Origin: an uncultured Clostridia bacterium
Lineage (GTDB): Bacteria > Bacillota > Clostridia > TANB77 > CAG-508
Assembly (NCBI GenBank): GCA_934149275.1
Contig: CAKPEG010000001.1
Span: 62,001-126,000, forward strand
DNA: 64,000 bases
Reading direction: 5' to 3'
Below, in pieces: positions 15,787 through 24,859 of the stretch. The notes below the pieces were generated by a model, which searched no databases, was not told the origin of the DNA, and saw nothing but the letters and a program-made list of their open reading frames with translations. Position numbers and translations under genes: made by a program. How positions within the stretch are numbered: the first letter of the stretch is position 1; every line of letters begins with the position of its first letter.

Positions 15787-16880
15787 TACTTATATTCCCT
15801 TCTAATTTTACTACTAACTAAAATAGGTGACATATCAATTTTTACTTCATCATTTATTTTAACATCACTATTAGAAACATCAGCTGTAAAATGGTTCATT
15901 CCGACCCTTCCAATAACAGGATATTTCGTATCATTTATAATAACATAAATTCTGTTATCTTTAAATAACGCCATAACATTATTTTTCAAAATTCTCAATT
16001 TATCAACAAATTTAAAAGTATCATTAGCTATTTCAACATTAAAACCATCTGCATAACCAATTGGAACAATTGCCAATTTAGTTTTTTTCTTAGTTATGAC
16101 TGAATTAGAATAACCAACTGGTGTTCCAGCATCCACCTCTTTTAATTCTACTACATTAGATTTTAACATACCTATTCTTTTAAGTTCAATAGTGTTTTTT
16201 ACAGAAATTCTTCCTAAAAACGCTGAACCTATTCTAACAGCATCGAAGCACACGTCATCTCTAGTTAAAAATGCTGATGAATTTGCAATATGATACATTG
16301 GAATTTCAACATTTTTTTCTTCTAAATATTTTTTTACCTCTATAAATCTTGAAAGTTGCAAATTTGTATAATTTTTTTCTGCAAAATAAGCACTTGAAAA
16401 ATGTGAATACACTCCTTCTACTAAAATAGATGTACTTTCTGATATTGCTTTATAAATACCTTCCTTATCTTTATAGCAAAATCCATATCTTGAAAAACCT
16501 GTATCCACCTTAATATGAGCAATTGCTTTAACATTTTTTTCTTTTGCTAACTTATTCAAAATAAAAGCACTATCATAATTTCCTATTGTTATAATAATTT
16601 TATTTTCCAATAATGTTGCAATCTCTTCTTCAACAGAAGTAGCTTCCATACATAATATTTTTGCATCTAAATTCAAATTAGCTAATTCAACTGCTTCTTC
16701 AACAGAAGAAACAGCTAAATAATCTATACCATGATTTACTAAAAAAATAGAAAACTCTTTAAGTCCAAGGCCATAGCCATTACCTTTTACAACAGCTATA
16801 ACCTTAGACTCACCTGCTTTTTTCAAAATTTTTTCAATATTATATTCTAAATCTTTTGAATTAACTTCTAATAATTTCAA
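15786..16880 (-). CDS. alr: Alanine racemase
   Basis: A 364-residue PLP enzyme making D-alanine for peptidoglycan. The PLP lysine motif VVKGNGYGLG (Lys near residue 32), the second catalytic base in the PVGYSNS segment and the IGYADGF motif are present; the usual GRVCMDQ segment reads GRVGMNHFTADVS, a slightly divergent form. The start is TTG preceded by TAGGAG at a good distance. It follows a FemX-like gene by nine bases, consistent with a wall-precursor cluster. Confidence 0.92.
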   Translation of the reverse strand: MKLLEVNSKDLEYNIEKILKKAGESKVIAVVKGNGYGLGLKEFSIFLVNHGIDYLAVSSVEEAVELANLNLDAKILCMEATSVEEEIATLLENKIIITIGNYDSAFILNKLAKEKNVKAIAHIKVDTGFSRYGFCYKDKEGIYKAISESTSILVEGVYSHFSSAYFAEKNYTNLQLSRFIEVKKYLEEKNVEIPMYHIANSSAFLTRDDVCFDAVRIGSAFLGRISVKNTIELKRIGMLKSNVVELKEVDAGTPVGYSNSVITKKKTKLAIVPIGYADGFNVEIANDTFKFVDKLRILKNNVMALFKDNRIYVIINDTKYPVIGRVGMNHFTADVSNSDVKINDEVKIDMSPILVSSKIRREYK

Positions 16881-16889
16881 GATAAACTC

Positions 16890-17951
16890 CTATTTTTTGT
16901 GTTCTTTAATTTTTCTTTTCCAATCTCTTAATGTTCTAAAAGATTTTTCAGCAAATTTATATAATTTATAAGTTAATGGTTTGAATGGTAAATATACTTC
17001 ACCTATAAACTCTGTAAACTCAGCTCCAAATCCTTTTTTAAATCTATAAAGTCCATATTGTGGATGAGATTCATCAACAACACCAGATACTCCGCGAAAG
17101 TCATAAACATCGCAACCATTTTGAATAGCTTGTCTAATCATTTCCCATTGTAATAAATAATTAGGCATTAAATTCCTGTGCTCATTACTACTAGCACCAT
17201 ATAAATACCAAGTTTTATTACCATACATAATAGGAATTATTCCTGAAATCGGCTTACCTTCATAATATGCCATTAAAACTTTCATATGTTTTGGAGCAAG
17301 TTCATCATACATTTTTTCAAAGTACTCTAAAGATCTAATTATAAATCCATCCCTGCTACCAGTTTCTATCATAATTTTATGGAAATCTTTTAAATCTTCT
17401 CTATTTCCTTCACGTATTTCAACACCTTTTCTCTTTGCTAATCTAATATTATATCTAGTTTTTTGATGACATCCTGCCAAAATCTCATCTTCTGTTTTTC
17501 CTTTTATATCTAATCTAAAAACAAAACGAGGTTGTATCTCATCTTTAAAATCTTTTGCATCATCTTTTACTTTATATCCTATTTTTTCAACGATTTCTCT
17601 AAATTCTTTATCATCCTTTTTTATATCTGGTTCCATTCTAAAAACAAAGGCATTGTACTTTTTACCAAGTTCTCTAACTCCTTCTGTTAATTGCTTTAAA
17701 ACATCTTCATTATGAATATCACAAACAGGACCACGAGATGCATACATCATATTACCGAAAATAGGCATCTTTCTTATCCAAACACATATTGATCCAATTA
17801 TTTTATGATTTTCATCTTCAGCAAGTACAACTTCTTTTATCCAATTTGTTTTTACTTTTCCCCATTCAAGAGACTGTTGAAAATTACAACGCTCATGATT
17901 TTCTAAAAACTCTGTATATTCTTGTTCTGTTTCTTTCGTTACAAACCTCAT
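16890..17951 (-). CDS. FemXAB-family aminoacyltransferase
   Basis: A 353-residue protein with two GNAT-like halves as in FemX/FemA/FemB, which add amino acids from aminoacyl-tRNA to the lysine or diaminopimelate side chain of peptidoglycan precursors. Typical segments are FQQSLEWGKVK at the N-terminus, GCHQKTRYNIRLAKRKGVEI in the centre and WYLYGASSNEHRNLMPNYLL plus YDFRGVSG in the C-terminal half. Placement next to alr and close to the class A PBP supports a wall role. Which amino acid is added, and at which bridge position, cannot be told. Confidence 0.88.
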   Translation of the reverse strand: MRFVTKETEQEYTEFLENHERCNFQQSLEWGKVKTNWIKEVVLAEDENHKIIGSICVWIRKMPIFGNMMYASRGPVCDIHNEDVLKQLTEGVRELGKKYNAFVFRMEPDIKKDDKEFREIVEKIGYKVKDDAKDFKDEIQPRFVFRLDIKGKTEDEILAGCHQKTRYNIRLAKRKGVEIREGNREDLKDFHKIMIETGSRDGFIIRSLEYFEKMYDELAPKHMKVLMAYYEGKPISGIIPIMYGNKTWYLYGASSNEHRNLMPNYLLQWEMIRQAIQNGCDVYDFRGVSGVVDESHPQYGLYRFKKGFGAEFTEFIGEVYLPFKPLTYKLYKFAEKSFRTLRDWKRKIKEHKK

Positions 17952-17981
17952 TTTTATAAATTCCTTCCTTCGCTTAATAAA

Positions 17982-19364
17982 TTATTTTTTTAATGTTACT
18001 TCTACTCCATTTTTAGTATCTTTAACAACATAACCAAGATCTAATAACTTATCTCTTAACTCATCAGATTTAGCCCAATCTTTATTTGCTCTTGCATTTT
18101 TTCTTTCTTCTAGTATATCCTTAATTTCTTCTGGCAATTCTAACTCTTCCTTATGAGATAGATTCAACCCTAAAACTTCATCAAATTTATCTAATAATTT
18201 TGCAAATTTATTTGATTTTACAGGATTTTTAACAACTTCCCAAACTATGCTCATTGCTAAAGGCATATTTAAATCATCATTTATTGCTTCATGAAATTTA
18301 TTTTCATAATCAGCAATAACACTATCAGATACATCTTCTGTACCTTCTGCATGTCTATTATACCCTTCTTTTAATCTTGATAAAGCTATTTTAGCAGACT
18401 CTAATGAATCCCATGTAAAGTTTAATTTATTTCTATAATGTGATGTAAATGTAAACATTTTATAATCCAATGGTGAAAATCCTTTATTCTTTAAATCTTC
18501 TAAAGTATAAATATTATTTAAACTCTTTGACATCTTTCCACCGTCTACAAGTAAGAATTCACAATGCATCCACCAATTAGCAGGAATTTTTCCTGAATAT
18601 CCTTTGCTTTGTGCAATTTCATTTTCATGATGAATTGGAATATGATCAACTCCACCTGTATGAATATCAAACTTTTCTCCTAAATACTTTCTTCCCATTG
18701 CCGAACATTCAATATGCCAACCTGGATAGCATTTTCCCCAGAAAGTATCCCATTTCATAATATGATTTTCTGGAGCTTTAATCCATAATGCAAAATCTGT
18801 TACATTTTTCTTTTTGTTATCAAATTCAACTCTTGCACCAGCCTTTTGCTCATCTATTTTAATTTTGGACAAAACCCCATATTTATCTAACTTTGACGTA
18901 TCAAAATAAATTGTATCATCTGTTTCATATGCATATCCGTTTTCAATTATTTTTTTAACATACTCTTCCATTTCTTTAATATTGTCAGTAGCTCTACAAA
19001 TAATTTCCGGCATAGAAACATTTAGTTTTCCTAAATCTTCTAAAAATCTATTCATATAAAACTCTGCTATTTCATATGGATCTTTATGTTCTCTTCTTGC
19101 AGCTTTGGCCATTTTATCTTCGCCCTCATCAGCGTCTGATTCCAAATGACCAACATCTGTAATATTCATAGCATGACGCAAATTATAACCATTATATTTT
19201 AATACTCTTCTCAAATTATCCATAAACAAGTAGCTTCTTAAGTTACCAACATGAGCAAAATAATATACTGTAGGTCCACAAGTATAGATTCTTACTTCTT
19301 TCTCATCTATTGGCTTAAAAACTTCTTTTTCCCTTGATAATGTATTAAATAGTTTTAATTCCAT
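17982..19364 (-). CDS. cysS: Cysteinyl-tRNA synthetase
   Basis: A 460-residue class I synthetase. The HIGH-like motif is HVGN within TCGPTVYYFAHVGNLRS, the KMSKS motif is intact (GGKMSKSLNN, near 265), and the zinc ligands are visible as TCGP, HIECSAMG and HHENE. I start it at the internal Met of MELKLFNT because AGAAAGGAGAG lies just upstream; the longer reading from 19394 lacks a site. Length is normal for Firmicutes. Confidence 0.97.
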   Translation of the reverse strand: MELKLFNTLSREKEVFKPIDEKEVRIYTCGPTVYYFAHVGNLRSYLFMDNLRRVLKYNGYNLRHAMNITDVGHLESDADEGEDKMAKAARREHKDPYEIAEFYMNRFLEDLGKLNVSMPEIICRATDNIKEMEEYVKKIIENGYAYETDDTIYFDTSKLDKYGVLSKIKIDEQKAGARVEFDNKKKNVTDFALWIKAPENHIMKWDTFWGKCYPGWHIECSAMGRKYLGEKFDIHTGGVDHIPIHHENEIAQSKGYSGKIPANWWMHCEFLLVDGGKMSKSLNNIYTLEDLKNKGFSPLDYKMFTFTSHYRNKLNFTWDSLESAKIALSRLKEGYNRHAEGTEDVSDSVIADYENKFHEAINDDLNMPLAMSIVWEVVKNPVKSNKFAKLLDKFDEVLGLNLSHKEELELPEEIKDILEERKNARANKDWAKSDELRDKLLDLGYVVKDTKNGVEVTLKK

Positions 19365-19394
19365 TAAAACTCTCCTTTCTAAAAAAGCAAACAT

Positions 19395-19515
19395 TAATAA
19401 AATTTTAAATTGTTAAAACTTTTTAGTTCATACATTCGTTATAACAATTTTTTATACATCGTTATTATTGTTATTTTTATTTAATAATTCCTATTGCATA
19501 CTCTCATACAAACTT
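19395..19515. repeat. Degenerate copy of the 147-bp dispersed element (right-hand part)
   Basis: The stretch from about 19430 contains CATTCGTTATAAC and TGTTATTTTTATTTAATAATTCC, recognisable as a decayed form of the TTTGTTCGC...TTGTTATTTTATATAATAGG part of the element complete at 27877 and 59254. It ends in the palindrome listed next. I see no gene here. Confidence 0.45.
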
Positions 19516-19553
19516 TTTATATAATAGGAAATTTAAATTTCCTATTATATAAA
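19516..19553 (-). terminator. 38-bp perfect palindrome, probable terminator of the PBP gene
   Basis: The sequence reads TTTATATAATAGGAAATTT to its centre and then its exact reverse complement, a perfect 38-bp dyad. It sits 19 bp after the stop of the class A PBP gene. The same hairpin, with a less perfect loop, forms the right end of the dispersed elements at 27877-28023 and 59254-59400. It could terminate transcription in both directions. Confidence 0.6.
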
Positions 19554-19571
19554 TTTCAATTTTATTTATTA

Positions 19572-22214
19572 TTAATTACCAGACGTTGCTGGACTTGTTG
19601 AAGGACTTGTTGAAGGACTTTCAGTTGGTTTCGTTGAAGTTGATGTTGATGGACTACCAGTTGGTTTTGTTGATGGCTTAGTTGATGGTTCCGTCGATGG
19701 ACTAACAACAGGTGTAGTAGGTGTAACACTTGGTGACGGTGTAGCCTCAGGTACTTTATGAATAGTACATGATTGAGTTGGAACAGTTTCTAACTCACTT
19801 GCTCTTTTCTTAACAATTCTTGGGCATGCTCCTTCAACAGCAAGCATTCCAGACTCTTCACAAATAGAATATTCTTTATCTAAATTTTCTGTTCCACAAC
19901 GTTCTGTTGGAACTTTTGATTGTATAAACCAATCTGTAACTAAATTTGTACATCCAGCAGATGGTAATAATCCTGAATCATGACAAACTGTAGCTTGAAC
20001 AACATCATCAGGTTTAACAAACGTCTTAGGCTCTAATCCTGTATGAATTGACTTCATAACAGCTGACCAAATTCCTCCAGCTGGGTTAGTTGGAGATGCT
20101 TTTGTATACTTAACTTCCTCATTTTGATCATATCCATACCAGCAAGCAGCAGCATAATAAGGAGTAAATCCACAAAGCCATCTATCAAAGTCATCATCAG
20201 TTGTACCAGTTTTAGCACATACATCCATTCCAGGTATCTTACAATAAGTAGCTGTACCACCTCTACCATGTGTAGCAGGTGTTCCAACACCCACAACTGG
20301 TTCAGTTATAATACTCTTAATTATATAAGACTCTGATTTTCCGAATACTTCTGTTTTTGTTTGATGTGGTTCAATAACAACATTTCCATCTAAATCAACA
20401 ACTTTACTATAGAAGGTTGGTTGAATATATGTTCCATCATTTGCAATTGTTGCATATGCAGCAGCCATTTGTAATGGAGTAAATTCAGCAGAACCAAGAG
20501 CTAAAGATAATCCAGGAGATTGTACAGTCATATTCATTTTATTTAAATATTCAATTGATTTTGAAACACCAATTTGATTTAAAATTCTAACTGGTATAAC
20601 ATTACCAGATATTTTTATTGCTTCTCTTACAGTTTGCTTTCCATAGAAAGAACCATAATAATTTTTAGGCCATGGCTTTCCATCGACACTAAACTCACTT
20701 GTTTGCTTATCATCATATACAGATGCTGGGGAAATAATTCCCTCTTGAACAGCTGGTCCAATTACTGCAATAGGTTTCATTGCAGAACCAATTTGTCTCT
20801 TAGTTTGAGTAGCTCTATTTAAATCACCATTTGTTGTTTTGGCTCCAAGTTTACCAACACAACCTACAACCTTACCCGTAGAAGGCTCTATAACAACCAT
20901 AGCAGCTTGTGATTGATCATTTTTTAAAGTAACATTATCTGCTAATTTTACTTTACCTGGCATAATATATTTATCTTTTGACATTTCTTCTTGCATAGTA
21001 TTTTGAATACTTGTTACCTGAGTTGTATAAATTTTATATCCACTACCATATAGCTTAGACTCAGCCATATCACGTGTCATGCCTTTTTCAGCCATCATTT
21101 GTTCAACGATTTCATTAAGTGCAGCTTCTGTATGCGCAGTTAAAATAACATTTGAAGTTAAAGCTCCTTGAGAGAATGGTAAACCATTATCTACTTCTGC
21201 ATTAGCTGTATCAAACTCTTCTTGACTTATATATCCAAGTTCTAACATTTTATTTAAAACAACTTTGGTTCTCTTTTTTCCATTTTCAATATGAGCTGCT
21301 TTCTCTTCTTCATTTCCTATGTATGGGTTATATGAATTTGGTGTATGGTTAATACCCGCCATAAAAGCAGCTTCAGCAATCGTTAATTGTGACACATCCT
21401 TATTGAAATAATATTCAGCACCTAACTCAACACCATTAATATTATTTCCACCAACGAAAATAATGTTTAAATATAATTCCAATATATCATCTTTAGAAAT
21501 TTCTTTCTCGACTTGTATAGCTCTAGCCATTTCTTTTACTTTTCTTAATGCAGAATCTTCATCATCATCAGTAATATTCTTAACTAGCTGTTGAGTTATT
21601 GTACTACCACCAAATGAAGATTTTCCACCATGTAGAACATATGTAACAGTAGCAGCACCAGTTCTCTTAATATCAACACCACTATGTTCATAAAATCTCT
21701 CATCTTCAATTGCTACATAAGCCTTTGGTAAATATTCTGGCATTTGCTCCAAGCTAACTAATTTCCTTTTTTCATTACCATTCAATGAGCAAATTAAATT
21801 TCCATCAGCATCATAAACTTCTGAATTAACAAATTGAATTGTTAAATCACTTTTAGTCATCTTAAAATCAGATCCAAAGAATCCAAAGAAAATTCCTGCA
21901 AGAATTCCCGCAACAATTAAACCTGCTAAAATTCCAAGAATAAGAATTGCAAGAAAAATTTTTTTAATAATTGACCAAGCTAATTTCTTTTTCTTATTTT
22001 TCTTCTTATTTTTTGTATTCTTTTTAGTACCATTTTTAACTTTAGTTGAAGCATTTTTTAATTCATCTTCATCAAAATTATATTTTTTAGTCTCATCTGA
22101 AATAGTATTAATCTTTCTTGTTTCCGAACTAGTTCTATTTCTAGGAACAGGTCTTTTAGAATTAAATCCTCTTTTTCCACCATTTGATGAAGTTCTACCA
22201 CTTCTTTTATCCAT
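19572..22214 (-). CDS. Class A penicillin-binding protein (PBP1a type)
   Basis: A bifunctional peptidoglycan synthase of 880 residues. Order: a basic cytoplasmic tail with a lysine run, a transmembrane helix (about 80-103), a GT51 glycosyltransferase domain (EDERFYEHSGVD, GGSTITQQLVKN), a transpeptidase domain with SxxK in GSAMKPI (near 476), the SGN motif and KTGT (near 667), and an extracellular tail of Ser/Thr/Pro repeats (about 820-880). The start is set by AGAGGAGG upstream of ATGGATAAA; a longer reading from 22277 passes through hairpins in the leader. The Ser/Thr/Pro tail probably spans or interacts with the wall. Confidence 0.94.
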   Translation of the reverse strand: MDKRSGRTSSNGGKRGFNSKRPVPRNRTSSETRKINTISDETKKYNFDEDELKNASTKVKNGTKKNTKNKKKNKKKKLAWSIIKKIFLAILILGILAGLIVAGILAGIFFGFFGSDFKMTKSDLTIQFVNSEVYDADGNLICSLNGNEKRKLVSLEQMPEYLPKAYVAIEDERFYEHSGVDIKRTGAATVTYVLHGGKSSFGGSTITQQLVKNITDDDEDSALRKVKEMARAIQVEKEISKDDILELYLNIIFVGGNNINGVELGAEYYFNKDVSQLTIAEAAFMAGINHTPNSYNPYIGNEEEKAAHIENGKKRTKVVLNKMLELGYISQEEFDTANAEVDNGLPFSQGALTSNVILTAHTEAALNEIVEQMMAEKGMTRDMAESKLYGSGYKIYTTQVTSIQNTMQEEMSKDKYIMPGKVKLADNVTLKNDQSQAAMVVIEPSTGKVVGCVGKLGAKTTNGDLNRATQTKRQIGSAMKPIAVIGPAVQEGIISPASVYDDKQTSEFSVDGKPWPKNYYGSFYGKQTVREAIKISGNVIPVRILNQIGVSKSIEYLNKMNMTVQSPGLSLALGSAEFTPLQMAAAYATIANDGTYIQPTFYSKVVDLDGNVVIEPHQTKTEVFGKSESYIIKSIITEPVVGVGTPATHGRGGTATYCKIPGMDVCAKTGTTDDDFDRWLCGFTPYYAAACWYGYDQNEEVKYTKASPTNPAGGIWSAVMKSIHTGLEPKTFVKPDDVVQATVCHDSGLLPSAGCTNLVTDWFIQSKVPTERCGTENLDKEYSICEESGMLAVEGACPRIVKKRASELETVPTQSCTIHKVPEATPSPSVTPTTPVVSPSTEPSTKPSTKPTGSPSTSTSTKPTESPSTSPSTSPATSGN

Positions 22215-22227
22215 AAAATCCTCCTCT

Positions 22228-22277
22228 ACTGAAATATTAAATTCCAGTATGCAAATACACCTTTCGCCTATTTGCAT
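22228..22277 (-). promoter_or_regulatory. Two stem-loops in the PBP leader
   Basis: On the minus strand ATGCAAATA and TATTTGCAT (22277-22249) form a perfect nine-base stem with a GGCGAAAGGTG loop; directly after it ACTGGAA pairs with TTTCAGT. Both lie just ahead of the AGAGGAGG site of the PBP gene, so they could affect its translation. There is no match to a riboswitch class that I can recall. Confidence 0.4.
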
Positions 22278-22351
22278 GTACGTCTTTTTTTACTTTTTAA
22301 ATATCCATTGGTATTATATTATAATTTTTAATAAATATAAAGTTTTTTTTA

Positions 22352-24292
22352 CTATTTTTCATCATTTTCAATAGCAAAATCAATCTCTCTTGCCTCTTTA
22401 CTAGCCTTAATAACTTTTATTTTTACTTTATCTCCGATTTTATATATCTTATTTGACTTTTCACCAATTAATGTCCTATTTGACTCATTATAAATAAAAT
22501 ATTCGTCTCCTAAATCTTCAAACCTAATCAAACCTTCAACAGTACTTTCAAGTTCAACAAAAATTCCGAAATTAGTTACAGATGAAATAATTCCATTATA
22601 AACATTTCCAATTTTATCTTCCATAAACTCAGCTTTCTTCATACTTTCGGCTTCTCTTTCAACCTTTTGTGCTACTTTTTCTCTTTCAGAAGAATTTTTA
22701 GCATATTTTGGAGCTTTTTCTGCAAATCTTTCTTTTTGTTTATCTGAACTTGTAAAATATTCAGAAATAACTCTATGAATAAATAAATCTGGATATCTTC
22801 TAATAGGTGAAGTAAAATGACAATAATACTTACTAGCAATACCAAAATGTCCAAGATTTTCACTTTCATATTTAGCCACTTTAAGCGTTCTTAAAATCAA
22901 ATTAGAAACAACCTTCTCCTCAGGCTTTCCTTTTACTTCTTCTAACACCTTAGAAAAAGCAGAAGGATGTACAACATCTTGGCTAATATGAATTTTATAT
23001 CCTAAGTTAAATAAAAATTTATTCAACTCCTTAACCTTATCAATATCAGGTTCTTCGTGAACTCTATAAATAAAAGGCACTTCAAGCCAATAGAATCTTT
23101 CCGCAACAGTTTCATTGGCAGTAAGCATAAATTGCTCAATTATTTCATTTGCAAAACTTGTCTCATATTTCTTAACATCAATACATTTTCCAGTAATATT
23201 ATCTAAAACAATTTTACTCTCCGGAACATCTAAATTCAGATAACCATGTTTCATTCTTTTTGCTTTTAAAATTTTAGCTAGTTCTTCCATTAATTTAAAA
23301 TAATCTACATACTTGCTATATTTCTTAACAATTTTCTCATCTGAATTATCTAAAATCTTTTGAACATCAGTATATGACATTCTCTCAGTAACCCTAATAA
23401 TTCCTTTATATATATCAGATGCAACAACATTACCATCTTTATCAATTTCCATTTGAACAGATAATGTATATCTATCTTGACCTGCATTCAAACTACAAAG
23501 CCCATTTGAAAGCTCTCTAGGAAGCATTGGAATAACACGATCCAACATATAAATACTTGTTCCTCTAATTCTAGCTTCTCTATCCAATTTAGATCTGTCT
23601 TTAACATAATGGCTAACATCAGCAATATGAACATCTAATATATAATGCTCTCCATCTTTTGTTTTTTCAATCATTATAGCATCGTCCAAATCTTTTGCTT
23701 CTTCACCATCAATTGTAAACACAATTCTATCACGCAAATCTACTCTATTTTGAGCATCTTTCATATCAATTTTATCACCAAAAGATTTTGCCTCTTCAAC
23801 AACATCTTCTGGAAATCTTGCAGGCAATTTATATTCCTTAATAAGACTAAGCATATCAACACCAGATTGATTAATATTTCCAATAACCTCAATTATCTCT
23901 CCCTCAGCCTTACGACCTTTTTCCGGATATTTTGTTATTTTTACAACAACTTTATGGTTATTTCTTGCTTTTCCAAAATGTTTCTTAGAAATAAAAATAT
24001 CTGTACCAAATCTTTTATCATCAGGAACAACAAATCCAAAATTCCTACAATTTTGAAAAGTTCCAACCAAAGTAGCTTTTCCTCTTCTAATAATCTTTTT
24101 AATCTTTCCTTCTTTACTTTTCCCTGACTCATCTACGATTTCAACTTCAACAACATCTTCATTCAAAGCTCCGTTAACGCTTTTAGCCGGAATAAAAATA
24201 TCTTTTTCACCTTCATTGTTTTCTGGCGTAACAAAACCGAATCCACGTTCATGTGCTGTAAATACACCAATTATTAATTCTTTTTCTTCCAT
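22352..24292 (-). CDS. rnr: Ribonuclease R
   Basis: A 646-residue 3'-5' exoribonuclease of the RNase II superfamily. Two cold-shock OB domains (GFGFVTPENNEGEKDIFIP; NFGFVVPDDKRFGTDIFI), the RNB catalytic domain (RVDLRDRIVFTIDG and AKDLDDAI with the metal-binding aspartates) and a C-terminal S1 domain (GIISSVTNFGIFVELE) are visible. It is shorter than the Bacillus enzyme because it lacks the N-terminal helix-turn-helix domain. secG lies upstream, the usual partner; smpB is not downstream here. Confidence 0.95.
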   Translation of the reverse strand: MEEKELIIGVFTAHERGFGFVTPENNEGEKDIFIPAKSVNGALNEDVVEVEIVDESGKSKEGKIKKIIRRGKATLVGTFQNCRNFGFVVPDDKRFGTDIFISKKHFGKARNNHKVVVKITKYPEKGRKAEGEIIEVIGNINQSGVDMLSLIKEYKLPARFPEDVVEEAKSFGDKIDMKDAQNRVDLRDRIVFTIDGEEAKDLDDAIMIEKTKDGEHYILDVHIADVSHYVKDRSKLDREARIRGTSIYMLDRVIPMLPRELSNGLCSLNAGQDRYTLSVQMEIDKDGNVVASDIYKGIIRVTERMSYTDVQKILDNSDEKIVKKYSKYVDYFKLMEELAKILKAKRMKHGYLNLDVPESKIVLDNITGKCIDVKKYETSFANEIIEQFMLTANETVAERFYWLEVPFIYRVHEEPDIDKVKELNKFLFNLGYKIHISQDVVHPSAFSKVLEEVKGKPEEKVVSNLILRTLKVAKYESENLGHFGIASKYYCHFTSPIRRYPDLFIHRVISEYFTSSDKQKERFAEKAPKYAKNSSEREKVAQKVEREAESMKKAEFMEDKIGNVYNGIISSVTNFGIFVELESTVEGLIRFEDLGDEYFIYNESNRTLIGEKSNKIYKIGDKVKIKVIKASKEAREIDFAIENDEK

Positions 24293-24480
24293 TTTCTCTC
24301 CATTTTTTATTATATTTTAAAAATTTATTACAGGAATAAAACAGACCTTTCAGTTGTTTTTACTTATTCTAACATTTCTTGAGTTCATATCTTTCTTCAT
24401 AAGCAAAATCCATTTTACAAACATCTATGCAAAATATTAACATTACAAAAAAATTAGAAAACCTTCCTATAATTAAAGAA

Positions 24481-24502
24481 GCGATGAAAATAAATTCACC
24501 GC
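24481..24502 (-). terminator. Hairpin after secG
   Basis: GCGGTGAA and TTCATCGC on the minus strand form an eight-base stem (one G-U pair) around TTTATT, followed by TTCTTTAATT. It lies 21 bp after the secG stop and may reduce read-through into rnr. The T-tract is interrupted, so strength is uncertain. Confidence 0.5.
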
Positions 24503-24523
24503 CCCAAAAAACTTATTTATACT

Positions 24524-24778
24524 CTACGCAATTTTCATATTTAAAATAGTAAGAACTATAGTTAAAATTACAAATATTGTAGAAAATAAAATTGTATAAT
24601 TTTTAAGTTTACCTTCACGAGTTCTTCCTTTATTTTTCTCATAGAAATTATTTCCTGAAGATCCCATTATACTTTCTGAAGCTCCACCCTTATCACTTTT
24701 TTGTAAAAGTACTAATACTATTATAAATATACAACATAGTACATATAATACTGATAATACATTAACCAATACACTCAT
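24524..24778 (-). CDS. secG: Preprotein translocase subunit SecG
   Basis: A small (84-residue) membrane protein with two transmembrane helices and the conserved VLLQKSDKGGASESIMG loop, ending in a second helix. It assists SecYE-dependent export. The second Met is chosen as start since TTGGAGGAAATAGTA precedes it directly. secG-rnr is a common pair in Firmicutes. Confidence 0.94.
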   Translation of the reverse strand: MSVLVNVLSVLYVLCCIFIIVLVLLQKSDKGGASESIMGSSGNNFYEKNKGRTREGKLKNYTILFSTIFVILTIVLTILNMKIA

Positions 24779-24859
24779 TACTATTTCCTCCAACTTTCTT
24801 GCTTAATAATCAAATTTTAACATAACTCTAATAAAGTTACAAATATATTTATACACTTT

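Noticed and set aside
22249..22277. Cyclic-di-GMP or preQ1 riboswitch ahead of the PBP
   Set aside because: The GCAAA and GGCG pieces look suggestive, but the conserved cores and pairings of those classes are missing.
23645..24127. Plus-strand open frame of 160 codons opposite rnr
   Set aside because: Shadow of the RNase R reading frame; Asn/Phe/Ile-rich product without a domain or start signal.
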